A stretch of 64,000 bases of DNA from Flavobacterium sp. (GTDB lineage Bacteria > Bacteroidota > Bacteroidia > Flavobacteriales > Flavobacteriaceae), in contig NZ_JAGIAV010000005.1 of assembly GCF_017744675.1 (NCBI RefSeq), forward strand, positions 350,329 through 414,328. Reading direction: 5' to 3'. Both the position numbers and the translations under genes were made by a program. Positions 1 through 8,495 of the stretch are shown here, one piece after another. The notes under the pieces are model-generated. The model was not told the origin of the DNA and did not search any database. It saw only the letters and a list, made by a program, of their open reading frames with translations. Within the stretch, counting starts at the first letter, position 1, and the number at the start of each line of letters is the position of its first letter.

Positions 1-1
1 C

Positions 2-313
2 GATAAAACGCATAATAATGTGATGGTTTACACGCTAACAGATTCAGATACTAATAAAGACGGAAAAATTGATACCAGTGATATCAAAACATTATACTTA
101 AGCGATATTAGCGGAGAAAACTTCACCAAAGTTTCGGCTGATTTGCAAGAATTGGTAGATTGGAGTTTAATTGAATCTAAAAACCGTCTGTATTTTAGAA
201 CAATCGAAGACACCAACCAAAATGGCCAGTTTGATAAAAACGATGTACTGCATTACAATTATATAGATTTGGCTTCTAAAAAATGGGAAGTGAAGTCTTA
301 TAAGCCTATTTAA
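2..313 (+). CDS. C-terminal part of a propeller-like protein (5' end outside window)
   Basis: The reading frame is open to the window edge, so this is the last ~103 residues of a larger protein; the internal GTG at 20 is not a convincing start. Two Asp/Asn-rich loops of EF-hand or dockerin type are visible, D-x-N-x-D-G-x-I-D-x-x-D and about 50 residues later D-x-N-x-N-G-x-F-D-x-x-D. Each is followed by a beta-strand pattern with Tyr and Asp-Leu/Ile, as in WD40/TolB-like propellers that report surface or periplasmic proteins. Function is not recognised. A strong terminator follows at 381-416. Confidence 0.6.
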   Translation, partial: DKTHNNVMVYTLTDSDTNKDGKIDTSDIKTLYLSDISGENFTKVSADLQELVDWSLIESKNRLYFRTIEDTNQNGQFDKNDVLHYNYIDLASKKWEVKSYKPI

Positions 314-318
314 AGGTT

Positions 319-479
319 CTGAGATTCTAAGATACTAAGTTGCTAAGATTCTAAGATCTTGATGTGATTAAAAAAAATAAAAAAACCGCGTAGAATTTTA
401 TTTCTACGCGGTTTTTGTTTAAGTCACAATAAGAAAAACTCAGCACCTTAGAATCTTAGCATCTTAGAACCTTAGATAA
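319..479. repeat. CTAAGAT-type repeats flanking the terminator
   Basis: Degenerate copies of (C)TAAGATNCTAAG occupy 319-360, and the reverse-complement version occupies about 437-479, so the two blocks are inverted around the terminator. The right block reaches the stop codon of the DUF2971 gene. The same motif recurs in direct orientation at 35292-35350. Confidence 0.7.
381..416. terminator. Bidirectional intrinsic terminator
   Basis: A perfect 15-bp stem (381-395 with 402-416) around a 6-nt loop, with A-run and T-run at the two ends. It sits between two convergent genes and can serve both. Confidence 0.85.
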
Positions 480-1173
480 GAATATCACTTTCCAGATCTG
501 ATTTTTCGATTTCAAAACCAAAGCCTAGACGCTCTACTAATTCTATGACTAGTTTTTTGTACCAGTTTTCAGATTTTGGATGAATGTATATTTTTTCAAT
601 CAGCTGATTGATGTCTACATTGATTTTTAATCCGTCATTTAATTTGATGTCGCTTTTTGAAGTGTCGCTCAGTATACGGACTTCTCTTTCGTATTGAAAA
701 CTTTTTCTTTTAAACAAAAAAGGGAAGAATAAATCTTCAAACGGAATGTATTCTTTTTTGTAGTCAATGTAGTTTACTTCGCCAATATACTGATCAAAAT
801 TGTTTTCAGGTTTTACCGCTTTTTGCAACCTTCCAATGGTAGACTGAATAGCCAAACCTTCATTGTTTTTGGTAAAAATCTGCCACATGGCAAAAGATTC
901 ATATTCATTAATATGCCAGCTGCTAATCGCTACTTTCTCGCGATGTGTTTTGTAGTAATTTAAAAATTCGGGATTGTCTACCGCTAGTTTTTTAATTTCC
1001 TCGTAAGTGGGTTCGCTAAAAGTGCCTTCGTATTGGTCTTCAAATTTATCCGACCGTGACATGAATAGTTTTTTCGAAAGCAGTAAATCAAGAAATTTAG
1101 ATAAGTCCAGATATTTCCAAACAATAGTATCGGGATCGTCAGGAAGTTTTATGTTGGGGTTTTTAAGATACAT
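472..1173 (-). CDS. DUF2971 family protein
   Basis: The pattern of an aromatic-rich N-terminus (VWKYLDLSKFLDLL), then MSRSDKFEDQYEG and a central SSWHINEYESFAMWQIF block followed by GLAIQST, is typical of DUF2971. Biochemical function is unknown; these proteins are often found near defence or stress genes, but nothing here shows such a role. I start the gene at the ATG at 1173. The frame extends to 1230, but that extension covers a likely -7 element on the minus strand (near 1209-1219) and adds a poorly conserved leader. Encoded alone, convergent with the gene to its left. Confidence 0.8.
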   Translation of the reverse strand: MYLKNPNIKLPDDPDTIVWKYLDLSKFLDLLLSKKLFMSRSDKFEDQYEGTFSEPTYEEIKKLAVDNPEFLNYYKTHREKVAISSWHINEYESFAMWQIFTKNNEGLAIQSTIGRLQKAVKPENNFDQYIGEVNYIDYKKEYIPFEDLFFPFLFKRKSFQYEREVRILSDTSKSDIKLNDGLKINVDINQLIEKIYIHPKSENWYKKLVIELVERLGFGFEIEKSDLESDILI

Positions 1174-1225
1174 TTTTGTGAGATTAAATGATTTATTCTT
1201 TAACCAACCTAAAGTTATAAAAATA

Positions 1226-1277
1226 AACACAGATTAAAGAAATTAAACAAAGTTTTAATATTTCCTTAATCTGTGTT
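1226..1277. repeat. 12-bp inverted repeat (AACACAGATTAA type)
   Basis: Perfect arms 1226-1237 and 1266-1277 with a 28-nt AT-rich centre, between the ABC exporter stop and the DUF2971 promoter region. It could act as a weak terminator for the minus-strand exporter only if read from the other side; it resembles other short Flavobacterium-type inverted repeats in this window. Confidence 0.6.
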
Positions 1278-1301
1278 AGATTATTTGATGATGTGAAAGT
1301 C

Positions 1302-3131
1302 TTAGGATTCGAAAGACTGCATGGTTACCAATTTATTGTAAGTTCCGTTTTTTGCAATTAATTCATCATGCGTTCCTTGCTCCACAATTTTTCCTTTTTG
1401 CATAACTACAATCACATCTGCTTTTTGAATTGTTGAAAGACGGTGTGCAATTACAATTGAAGTTCGGTTTTGCATCATGTTTTCAAGCGCTACCTGAACA
1501 AATTTTTCGCTTTCAGTATCCAATGCCGATGTTGCTTCGTCTAAAATCATAATCGGCGGGTTTTTCAATACCGCACGAGCAATAGATAAACGTTGTTTCT
1601 GTCCGCCAGAAAGCTTGTTTCCGCTATCTCCGATATTAGTATAAATGCCTTTTGGAAGGTCTTTTACAAATTCGTAAGCATTGGCGATTTTTAAAGCTTC
1701 GATAATTTCATCATCTGTCGCGTCAAATTTGCCTAATGCAATATTCGCTTTAATAGTGTCGTTAAACAAAATGCTGTCTTGTGTTACCAATCCCATTAAA
1801 CTGCGAAGTGACTGAAGATTCATGTCTTTAATATTAACTCCGTCAATAGAAATAGAACCATCATTGACATCGTAAAAACGAGTTAGTAAATTCGCAATGG
1901 TACTTTTTCCGCTTCCAGACTGTCCTACCAAAGCAACAGTTTGTCCTTTTTTAATTTCTAGAGAAAAGTCTTTTAAGACTGTTTCTTCTTCATATTTAAA
2001 GTTTATGTTTTGAACGCTAATAGCGTCATCAAAAGTTGTTTTTTCGACAGCATCGACCTTACTTGTAATCGGATTTTCTTGATCTAAAATTTCAAGAACA
2101 CGTTCAGCGGCTGCATTTCCTCTTTTTACTCCGTATGAAGCTTTAGAAATTGCTTTTGCAGGAGTCAGGATATTATAAGCCAATCCCATATAAGCAATAA
2201 ATGAAGCGCCTTCTAAAGTTTTGTCAATTAAAACCATTTGTCCACCGTACCAAAGCAAAACTGCAATTACAGTAATTCCCATAAATTCGCTGGCAGGAGA
2301 AGCTAAGTTCTGACGGTTGCCTATCGTGTTCGATAAACCAAAGAAACGATCTGTAGAATTTTGGAAAAGTTTATTAAAGTAATTTTCAGCATTATATCCT
2401 TTTACGACTTTCAATCCTCCAATTGTTTCTTCAATAGTAGATAGAAAAGTACCTTGCTCTTCCTGTGCTTTGCTTGATTGTTTTTTTAGTTGTTTTCCAA
2501 TTAGTGAAATGATGTATCCTGAAATAGGAATGAAAATAAATACAAATAAAGTCAGTTTAGCGCTGATTACCAGCATAGCAATTATGGTGAAAAGAATGGT
2601 TAAAGGTTCTTTTACAATAAGCTCTAAAATTGCTAAAAAAGAAGTTTGCACCTCATTAACGTCGGCTGAAATTCTCGAAATTACATCTCCTTTTCTTTTT
2701 TCAGAATAAAATGCTAAAGGCAGTTCTAGTGTTTTTTTATACATTGCATTTCGCATGTCTCTTAAAACGCCATTTCGTAAAAAAGTGATAAAAAACATTG
2801 CCAAATAATCGGCTAAGTTTTTTAATAAAAAGATCGAAATAATGATTGCAACCATTATAGAAAGCACATAACCTGGATTATGGCTATCGGTATTTGTGGT
2901 TATATAATAGCTTAGATAGTTTTCTAAGTATTCTTTTATATGGCCAATTCCTTCGTAAGTAGGTTCAATGTTATTTTTTTTCGTCTTGTCAAAAAGAACC
3001 TGAATCATAGGGATTAATGCCATGAACGAAAGTGTGCTGAAAAGAGCATACAAAATATTGAAAAAGATATTTAAGAATGCGTATTTTTTATACGGGTATA
3101 TAAAAGGAACTATTTTTTTAAAATTACTCAT
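1302..3131 (-). CDS. MsbA-like ABC exporter (fused TMD-NBD)
   Basis: A half-size exporter of the ABCB/MsbA class, expected to work as an inner-membrane homodimer that flips lipids or exports drugs. The transmembrane domain spans roughly residues 15-330 with about six helices. In the nucleotide-binding domain the Walker A motif GQSGSGKST lies near 403-411, the signature LSGGQ near 507-511, the Walker B stretch ILDEATSALD near 529-538, followed by the H-loop AHRLST. The length (609 aa) is normal for the family. It stands alone with no partner subunit, supporting a homodimer. The substrate cannot be told from sequence; MsbA-type lipid A flipping is one option among several. Confidence 0.9.
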   Translation of the reverse strand: MSNFKKIVPFIYPYKKYAFLNIFFNILYALFSTLSFMALIPMIQVLFDKTKKNNIEPTYEGIGHIKEYLENYLSYYITTNTDSHNPGYVLSIMVAIIISIFLLKNLADYLAMFFITFLRNGVLRDMRNAMYKKTLELPLAFYSEKRKGDVISRISADVNEVQTSFLAILELIVKEPLTILFTIIAMLVISAKLTLFVFIFIPISGYIISLIGKQLKKQSSKAQEEQGTFLSTIEETIGGLKVVKGYNAENYFNKLFQNSTDRFFGLSNTIGNRQNLASPASEFMGITVIAVLLWYGGQMVLIDKTLEGASFIAYMGLAYNILTPAKAISKASYGVKRGNAAAERVLEILDQENPITSKVDAVEKTTFDDAISVQNINFKYEEETVLKDFSLEIKKGQTVALVGQSGSGKSTIANLLTRFYDVNDGSISIDGVNIKDMNLQSLRSLMGLVTQDSILFNDTIKANIALGKFDATDDEIIEALKIANAYEFVKDLPKGIYTNIGDSGNKLSGGQKQRLSIARAVLKNPPIMILDEATSALDTESEKFVQVALENMMQNRTSIVIAHRLSTIQKADVIVVMQKGKIVEQGTHDELIAKNGTYNKLVTMQSFES

Positions 3132-3300
3132 TTATTTGTTTTGATATTGTTTTCTTTTAGTGTGATAGCTCTTTTTGGGAATTCTTGAGCATAATTTTAC
3201 TGCACAAAATTAATCCAATTGGGGTGTTTTCAATTTCTTTTTGCTTTTTTTTATAAAAAAAGTTTTCTTTAAAAAGTAAAAATAAGAAAAAGACATTATT

Positions 3301-3316
3301 AAGCTAATATTAGCTT
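3301..3316. promoter_or_regulatory. 16-bp perfect palindrome
   Basis: AAGCTAATATTAGCTT is its own reverse complement. It lies 170 bp upstream of the exporter start and downstream of the nitroreductase terminator, so it could be an operator of the exporter. No regulator is identified. Confidence 0.3.
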
Positions 3317-3353
3317 TGTAAACAGGCTTAAAGATCAGGCAACATTTTGAAAC

Positions 3354-3390
3354 AAAAAAAATCGGATAACTTTCGTATATCCGATTTTTG
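3354..3390 (-). terminator. Terminator of the nitroreductase gene
   Basis: A stem of ATCGGATA with TATCCGAT (3361-3368 / 3378-3385), extended by A/T pairs, lies about 30 nt beyond the minus-strand nitroreductase stop. Confidence 0.75.
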
Positions 3391-3420
3391 AAATTATTGT
3401 TTTATGGAAAAATTGAAGTT

Positions 3421-4026
3421 TTAAATAGATTCTACAACTTCTTTCAATTCAAATCTAGATTTTGGTAAAATCGTAGGATGTGCCCAATCATTTGCAACAT
3501 CGGCATAACCCACTGTTACAGCAAATAAAGGCGAATATCCGTCTTGGTTCAAAATTTGTTTATAAGCCAAGCGTTCGATTCCTTCCATTGGTGTAGCGTC
3601 TAATCCCATATTCATACAAGCGCTTAAAAAGAAACCCAGCGAAAGATAAACCTGATTTTCTAACCATGATTTTACGGCTTCATTTCCGTTCGATTTTATT
3701 AATGGTTCGTAAAAACCTTTTACCCACGCTTCTGGAAGCACAGGAAGATTTCGATTTTCAAAATGTTCTATATTATCCATTACACTAAATACAACTAAAA
3801 GCTTGACATCATTAATTGATTGTTCGTTTACATAAGATTTTGAAGCTAATTCTTTTTTTAAAGTCTGATCTGTAATAAATGTAAATTTCCACGGCTGGCT
3901 GTTAATAGAAGATGGACTTAAACGAAGAATTTCTTTTAATTCTTGAATTTGTTCATTTGAAACTTGTTTAGTATTGTCGTACTTTTTTGTTGAATATCTA
4001 ACTTTTGCAAGATCTAAAAAACTCAT
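3421..4026 (-). CDS. NAD(P)H-dependent nitroreductase (NfsB-like)
   Basis: A 201-aa FMN-dependent oxidoreductase of the nitroreductase fold. The N-terminal VRYSTKKYDNTK segment supplies FMN-phosphate contacts, LRLSPSSINSQPWKF is the diagnostic motif, and LDATPMEGIE with FAVTVGYA forms the C-terminal half. Such enzymes reduce quinones, nitroaromatics or enals using NAD(P)H in the cytoplasm. It is divergently transcribed from an HxlR regulator with shared promoter DNA, so it is very probably the regulator's target. The physiological substrate is unknown. This resembles the HxlR-nitroreductase pairs that respond to electrophiles. Confidence 0.9.
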   Translation of the reverse strand: MSFLDLAKVRYSTKKYDNTKQVSNEQIQELKEILRLSPSSINSQPWKFTFITDQTLKKELASKSYVNEQSINDVKLLVVFSVMDNIEHFENRNLPVLPEAWVKGFYEPLIKSNGNEAVKSWLENQVYLSLGFFLSACMNMGLDATPMEGIERLAYKQILNQDGYSPLFAVTVGYADVANDWAHPTILPKSRFELKEVVESI

Positions 4027-4045
4027 ATTTATAAATTTAAATTAA

Positions 4046-4095
4046 ACTATACTTTTTATTGTTGCAAAACTAAGTATAGTGAATTACCTTTGCAA
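4046..4095. promoter_or_regulatory. Overlapping divergent promoters with a 9-bp operator repeat
   Basis: Plus strand: -33 TTG at 4062-4064 and -7 TACCTTTG at 4085-4092, 20 nt apart, reading into the HxlR gene. Minus strand: -33 TTG (4093-4095) and -7 TAGTTTTG (4065-4072), also 20 nt apart, reading into the nitroreductase. A perfect inverted repeat ACTATACTT / AAGTATAGT (4046-4054, 4072-4080) overlaps both, a fitting site for HxlR. A similar TATAGTATA string overlaps the HxlR start codon near 4122. Confidence 0.75.
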
Positions 4096-4120
4096 TAACG
4101 GTTAAAAATGATAGTAACAG

Positions 4121-4468
4121 ATGTATAGTATAGACGATAAAGAATATCCTTGCAGTACCAGCCTGACTATGAAATATATTGGCGGAAAATGGAAGGCAGT
4201 TATTTTAATTCATTTAATTGAAAAAAAGCGATATAGCGAATTAAGAAAAGAATGCAAGGTTATTACAGAGCGCACATTGAGCCTGCAATTGAAGGAAATG
4301 GAAGAAGATGGTTTGGTTACTCGAACAGTTTATACCAGCAAACCACCATTAAGAGTGGAATATGAATTAACGGAATTTGGTAAAACGCTTATACCTTTAC
4401 TGAAATCTATTGCTGAATGGGGAATGGAAACGGCAAAAAATAATAAACGAATACAAGTTGTTGAATAA
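4121..4468 (+). CDS. HxlR-type winged-helix transcriptional regulator
   Basis: 115 aa with the full HxlR pattern: an N-terminal Cys (about residue 11, in PCSTS), KYIGGKWKAVILIHL, then RYSELRK, the recognition-helix region ITERTLSLQLKEMEEDGLVTR and a wing ending in VEYELTEFGKTL. These dimeric DNA-binding proteins commonly sense electrophiles or oxidants through the N-terminal Cys; that role is inferred here from family and position. Divergent from the nitroreductase with an inverted repeat between the -33 and -7 elements of its own promoter, which suggests autoregulation. Confidence 0.92.
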   Translation: MYSIDDKEYPCSTSLTMKYIGGKWKAVILIHLIEKKRYSELRKECKVITERTLSLQLKEMEEDGLVTRTVYTSKPPLRVEYELTEFGKTLIPLLKSIAEWGMETAKNNKRIQVVE

Positions 4469-4510
4469 TGAAAAATAGTTTTAGGCTGTTTTTAGAATTT
4501 TTTCCAATTA

Positions 4511-4552
4511 AAAAACCGGATTTATATCTTTTATAGATTAAATCCGGTTTTT
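4511..4552. terminator. Bidirectional terminator
   Basis: A perfect 14-bp stem (4511-4524 with 4539-4552) with A- and T-runs, between the convergent HxlR and phosphoglucomutase genes. Confidence 0.85.
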
Positions 4553-4591
4553 ATATTTTCAATTGTTAAGAACAATTATGTTGAAGACAAT

Positions 4592-6319
4592 TTAGTTCAA
4601 CTTCATGTCTGCAATGATATTTTTTATCTTATTGTCTAAGAATTTCTCTGCTTCATCAAAATCAGAAACCGATTCGATTTCAGCATTTACACTGATGTAG
4701 AATTTAATTTTAGGTTCGGTTCCGCTTGGTCTAGCGCAAATTTTAGATCCGTCTTCTGTGTAATAAATCAATACATTCGATTTTGGAATATCCATTGTTG
4801 ATTCTGAGCCATCAAGTAAATTTAAAGCAATAGACGATTGGTAATCCTCAACCATAATAACTCTTTGTCCGTTGATTTCTTTTAAAGGATTTTTACGTAA
4901 ATCAATCATCATTTGGTTGATTTCCTGTAAGCCTTCCATTCCTTTTTTAGTTAATGAAACCAAGAATTCTTTATAAAAACCATTTTCAACATAAAGCTGT
5001 AAAAGTTCTTTGTAAACAGAGCTTCCCGCAGCTTTAGCTTGAGCGGCAACTTCGCAAATTAATAAAGTCGCAGCAACGGCATCTTTGTCTCTCACGGCAT
5101 CTCCAACCATAAAACCAAAACTTTCTTCACCACCACCGATAAATTCCAGTTCAGGAAAGTCTTTGATCATTTTGGCAATCCATTTAAAACCGGTTAATCC
5201 AACTTTACACTCAACACCATAGCTCGTAGCCAATTCCATCATCATTGGAGTAGAAACGATTGTGGAACCAACGAATTGCTTTCCGTTTAGTTTGCCTGCT
5301 TTTTTCCATTGTTTCAACAAGAAAGAAGTCATTAAAACCATCGTTTGGTTTCCGTTCAATAAAATCATTTTGCCATCGTTGTTACGAACAGCAACTCCTA
5401 AACGGTCGCAATCAGGATCTGTACCTACTACAATGTCAGAGTTTGTTTTGTCTGCTAAAGCCAAAGCCATTGTTAATGCTTCTGGCTCTTCTGGGTTTGG
5501 AGATTTTACTGTTGGGAAATCTCCGTCTGGAATTGCTTGTTCAGGAACGATATGAACATTTTTATATCCAGCTTGCGATAAAACGTCTGGAATAGATTTT
5601 ATAGAAGTTCCGTGCAATGAAGTAAAAACAATATGAAGATTGTCTTTTGCTTCAGCTGGAGTATTAAAACTTGCGTTTTCGATTGATGAATTTATAAAAG
5701 CTTTGTCAATTTCTGTATCAATATATTGAATTAGGCTTTCGTTAGCATTAAACTTAATTTTATCATACGTTAAGTTTTCAATTACATTAACAATTTCCTT
5801 GTCTTGCGGAGGAACAATTTGTCCGCCATCTTGCCAGTATACTTTGTATCCGTTATATTCTGGTGGGTTGTGAGAAGCTGTTAAAACAATTCCGCATTGG
5901 CATTTCAAATATTTAAGTGCAAAAGACAATTCTGGAGTTGGTCTTAAATCAGAAAACAAATAAACCTGAATTCCGTTTGCAGAGAAAACATCTGCTACCA
6001 CTTTTGCCAATGTGTTGCTGTTATGACGGCAGTCGTAAGCAATTGCTACTTTTAAAGGTTCGTTTGGAAAAACTTGGTGCAGGTAATCAGATAATCCCTG
6101 AGTGTTTTTTCCAAGCGTATATTTGTTGATTCTGTTGTTTCCAATACCCATAACGCCACGCATTCCTCCAGTTCCGAATTCCAAGTTTTTGTAAAAACTC
6201 TCTTCAAGCTCTTTCGGAGAAGTTGTCATTAATTCCTTAACGGCAGCTTGCGTTTCCTGATCAAATGTAGGTGTTAACCATTCGTTTACAGCGTCTAATA
6301 TATTTGGTGCTATATTCAT
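4592..6319 (-). CDS. Phospho-sugar mutase (phosphoglucomutase/phosphomannomutase)
   Basis: A 575-aa alpha-D-phosphohexomutase that interconverts hexose 1- and 6-phosphates in the cytoplasm. All four family signatures are present: the phosphoserine loop TASHNP (residues 147-152, catalytic Ser149), the metal-binding DPDCDR near residue 300, the sugar-specificity loop GGGEESFGF and the phosphate-binding ARPSGTEPK near the C-terminus. Length and the GTGGMRG motif near residue 50 place it in the long PGM group (PgcA-like), found in many Bacteroidetes. It stands as a single gene between terminators. Confidence 0.93.
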   Translation of the reverse strand: MNIAPNILDAVNEWLTPTFDQETQAAVKELMTTSPKELEESFYKNLEFGTGGMRGVMGIGNNRINKYTLGKNTQGLSDYLHQVFPNEPLKVAIAYDCRHNSNTLAKVVADVFSANGIQVYLFSDLRPTPELSFALKYLKCQCGIVLTASHNPPEYNGYKVYWQDGGQIVPPQDKEIVNVIENLTYDKIKFNANESLIQYIDTEIDKAFINSSIENASFNTPAEAKDNLHIVFTSLHGTSIKSIPDVLSQAGYKNVHIVPEQAIPDGDFPTVKSPNPEEPEALTMALALADKTNSDIVVGTDPDCDRLGVAVRNNDGKMILLNGNQTMVLMTSFLLKQWKKAGKLNGKQFVGSTIVSTPMMMELATSYGVECKVGLTGFKWIAKMIKDFPELEFIGGGEESFGFMVGDAVRDKDAVAATLLICEVAAQAKAAGSSVYKELLQLYVENGFYKEFLVSLTKKGMEGLQEINQMMIDLRKNPLKEINGQRVIMVEDYQSSIALNLLDGSESTMDIPKSNVLIYYTEDGSKICARPSGTEPKIKFYISVNAEIESVSDFDEAEKFLDNKIKNIIADMKLN

Positions 6320-6430
6320 TAGATTTTATTTTATGTTTGTTTAAAAATAGTTTTTTATCAAGGGCTAAAGGTGCTGTATGCAATAATTTTGTGCCTTAAT
6401 TAAAAAGATTTTAAAGACGATTAATGTGTT

Positions 6431-7387
6431 TTAGAAATTAACCTCGCGCGCTACTTTGTAACGTGCTTCATTGTTTTTGGTTCTTAGAATAATTTCGCCT
6501 AAGAAACCTGCTAAAAATAATTGAGTGCCTAGGATCATAGTCGTCAAAGCAATGTAAAACCACGGATTGTTGGTAACCAGACTGTATTTCATTCCAGTAT
6601 ACATATGGTATAGTTTAGAAACTCCAATATATCCTGCAGATAAAAATCCGATGATAAACATTAAAGAACCCATAGCGCCAAATAGGTGCATCGGTCTTTT
6701 TCCGAATCTTGATAAGAACCAAATCGTAATTAAATCCAGAAAACCATTTATAAAACGTTCCATTCCGAATTTAGTCTCGCCATATTTTCTAGCTTGGTGA
6801 ATTACCACTTTTTCGCCAATTTTTCCGAATCCAGCATTTTTAGCCAAAACTGGAATGTAGCGGTGCATTTCGCCAGAAACTTCGATGTTTTTTACCACAA
6901 CATTTTTATAAGCTTTCAGTCCGCAGTTAAAATCGTTTAACTCAACGCCAGAAGTTTTTCTAGCCGCCCAGTTAAATAATTTTGAAGGAAGATTTTTTGC
7001 CACAACAGAGTCGTAACGTTTCTTTTTCCATCCAGAAACCAAATCGTATTTCTGAGCTGTAATCATTTCGTACAATTCAGGAATTTCGTCTGGACTATCT
7101 TGCAAATCGGCATCCATAGTAATGATGACATCACCTTTTGCTTTTACAAAACCAGCATGTAAAGCTTGAGATTTTCCGAAGTTTTTCATGAAACGAATCC
7201 CTTTTACATTTGGGTTTTCGTTCGAAAAGCCTTCAATAATCTGCCAAGAATTATCTGTACTACCATCATCTACAAAAATGATTTCATAAGAGTAATTGTT
7301 AGACTGCATCACTTTAATGATCCATGTGTAGAGTTCTTGAAGTGATTCCTCCTCGTTTAGAAGCGGTATAAGTATAGATAAATTCAT
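6431..7387 (-). CDS. Family 2 glycosyltransferase with C-terminal membrane segments
   Basis: A 318-aa GT2 enzyme of the dolichol-phosphate/undecaprenyl-phosphate sugar transferase type. The GT-A domain shows LIPLLNEEESL at the N-terminus, the nucleotide-binding VDDGSTDNSW near residue 40 and the metal-binding MDADLQD near residue 91. Two hydrophobic segments in the last 100 residues should anchor it in the inner membrane. Such enzymes load a sugar onto a lipid carrier or modify lipid A. It is 8 nt downstream of a DUF4199 gene and probably co-transcribed with it. Confidence 0.9.
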   Translation of the reverse strand: MNLSILIPLLNEEESLQELYTWIIKVMQSNNYSYEIIFVDDGSTDNSWQIIEGFSNENPNVKGIRFMKNFGKSQALHAGFVKAKGDVIITMDADLQDSPDEIPELYEMITAQKYDLVSGWKKKRYDSVVAKNLPSKLFNWAARKTSGVELNDFNCGLKAYKNVVVKNIEVSGEMHRYIPVLAKNAGFGKIGEKVVIHQARKYGETKFGMERFINGFLDLITIWFLSRFGKRPMHLFGAMGSLMFIIGFLSAGYIGVSKLYHMYTGMKYSLVTNNPWFYIALTTMILGTQLFLAGFLGEIILRTKNNEARYKVAREVNF

Positions 7388-7395
7388 TTATATTT

Positions 7396-7926
7396 TTATT
7401 CTTGTGTAGATTTGCTTTTAAAAAATGCTGCGAAAATTAATCCAAAAATTGCGCTGATCACCATAGCAAAAATCGATCCTTTTAATAATTCGAAAGTCGA
7501 ATAAGGATTGTTTTCTTTCATTTTTGCAACAGCTTCATTAATTGCCGATGCTGGTGTGCCAAATTTCTGCATCATGCCAACAGTGTATTTAATCATAATT
7601 TCGCTCAAAGTGTCTTTCGCTCCTGGATCAACTACATTAAACAATACAATGTTGAAAGTTGTAGATATTAAAATACCAATTACTGCAGCTATAAAATAAG
7701 TAGTAAAAGCATCCTTGAAAGAAAAAATGCCGTTTAACTCTTTCTTGGTTTTAGAAAGTAAAATAATACTGATGGTAAGGCTAATCACGATTCCTAGTAT
7801 TCCCATCCACCAAGCTGTAAATAGGTTTAAATCAATAGCATAGATTGTTGCGGTAACCAAAGCTGATGCAACTCCAATCATTACACCATACGTAACACCA
7901 TTCTTTTTTATAACTTCATTAATCAT
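7396..7926 (-). CDS. DUF4199 family membrane protein
   Basis: 176 aa with four predicted membrane helices (about residues 12-30, 36-56, 70-95 and 150-172) separated by an amphipathic region. The layout and the motif around FSFKDAFTTYFIAAVIGI fit DUF4199, a Bacteroidetes family of unknown function often encoded next to GT2 transferases. The close spacing to the transferase (8 nt) suggests one operon and possibly a shared role at the membrane. Confidence 0.8.
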   Translation of the reverse strand: MINEVIKKNGVTYGVMIGVASALVTATIYAIDLNLFTAWWMGILGIVISLTISIILLSKTKKELNGIFSFKDAFTTYFIAAVIGILISTTFNIVLFNVVDPGAKDTLSEIMIKYTVGMMQKFGTPASAINEAVAKMKENNPYSTFELLKGSIFAMVISAIFGLIFAAFFKSKSTQE

Positions 7927-8029
7927 ATTTGATATGTTTAAAAATTAATCCACAAATATAGTAATTCCCACTATAATCGAATATAAAAAAAGCTTTTCGA
8001 AATAAACTAAAAAAAAGTAGGCTAACTGT

Positions 8030-8058
8030 TTGTTTATTAAAAAAGAATTGTAAATTTG
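8030..8058 (+). promoter_or_regulatory. Promoter of rpmE2
   Basis: -33 TTG at 8030-8032 and -7 TAAATTTG at 8051-8058, 18 nt apart. A leader of about 110 nt follows, longer than usual here, which could allow leader-level control. Confidence 0.65.
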
Positions 8059-8176
8059 CACACTCAAAAATAATTAAATTTTTAAACAAAAAAAAGAGTA
8101 GTGTTGTTTATACCTTTTTCTAACCATGAAAAAGCTTCAAAATGAAAATGCTCTAAAACAATAAATAAAAGAAAAG

Positions 8177-8431
8177 ATGAAAAAAGGAATTCACCCAGAA
8201 AATTACAGATTAGTTGCATTTAAAGACATGTCTAATGATGACGTTTTTATCACTAAATCTACTGCAGATACAAAAGAAACAATTGAAGTTGACGGAGTTG
8301 AGTATCCAGTTGTAAAAATGGAGATTTCTAGAACATCTCACCCTTTTTATACTGGTAAATCTAAACTTATCGATACTGCAGGACGTATTGATAAATTCAA
8401 AACTAAATACGCTAAACACGCTAAAAAATAA
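8177..8431 (+). CDS. rpmE2: 50S ribosomal protein L31, type B
   Basis: An 84-aa ribosomal protein of the large subunit. The N-terminal MKKGIHPENYRLVAF and the SHPFYTGK block with the downstream D-x-A-G-R-I-D-KF segment are characteristic. It lacks the CxxC zinc-ribbon cysteines of the zinc-binding L31 form, so it is the zinc-independent type B. In Flavobacteria this form is often the only L31; whether a second copy exists cannot be seen here. Own promoter and terminator. Confidence 0.95.
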   Translation: MKKGIHPENYRLVAFKDMSNDDVFITKSTADTKETIEVDGVEYPVVKMEISRTSHPFYTGKSKLIDTAGRIDKFKTKYAKHAKK

Positions 8432-8450
8432 TAGCTGTTTTAAATTATAC

Positions 8451-8479
8451 AAAAGCCTTCCATATTCTGGAAGGCTTTT
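8451..8479 (+). terminator. Terminator of rpmE2
   Basis: A 12-bp stem (8451-8462 with 8468-8479) and T-run directly after the L31 stop. Confidence 0.85.
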
Positions 8480-8495
8480 TTTATGGTTTTTATTA

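Noticed and set aside
472..1173. DUF2971 as a defence gene
   Set aside because: The family sometimes lies near defence systems, but no toxin, nuclease or helicase neighbours occur here.
3421..4468. Flavin-type defence or resistance island around the nitroreductase and HxlR pair
   Set aside because: Both genes are ordinary and their base composition matches neighbours. No mobile-element signs.
5260..5595. Plus-strand ORFs within the phosphoglucomutase
   Set aside because: They lie opposite conserved active-site codons of the phosphoglucomutase gene; no independent features.
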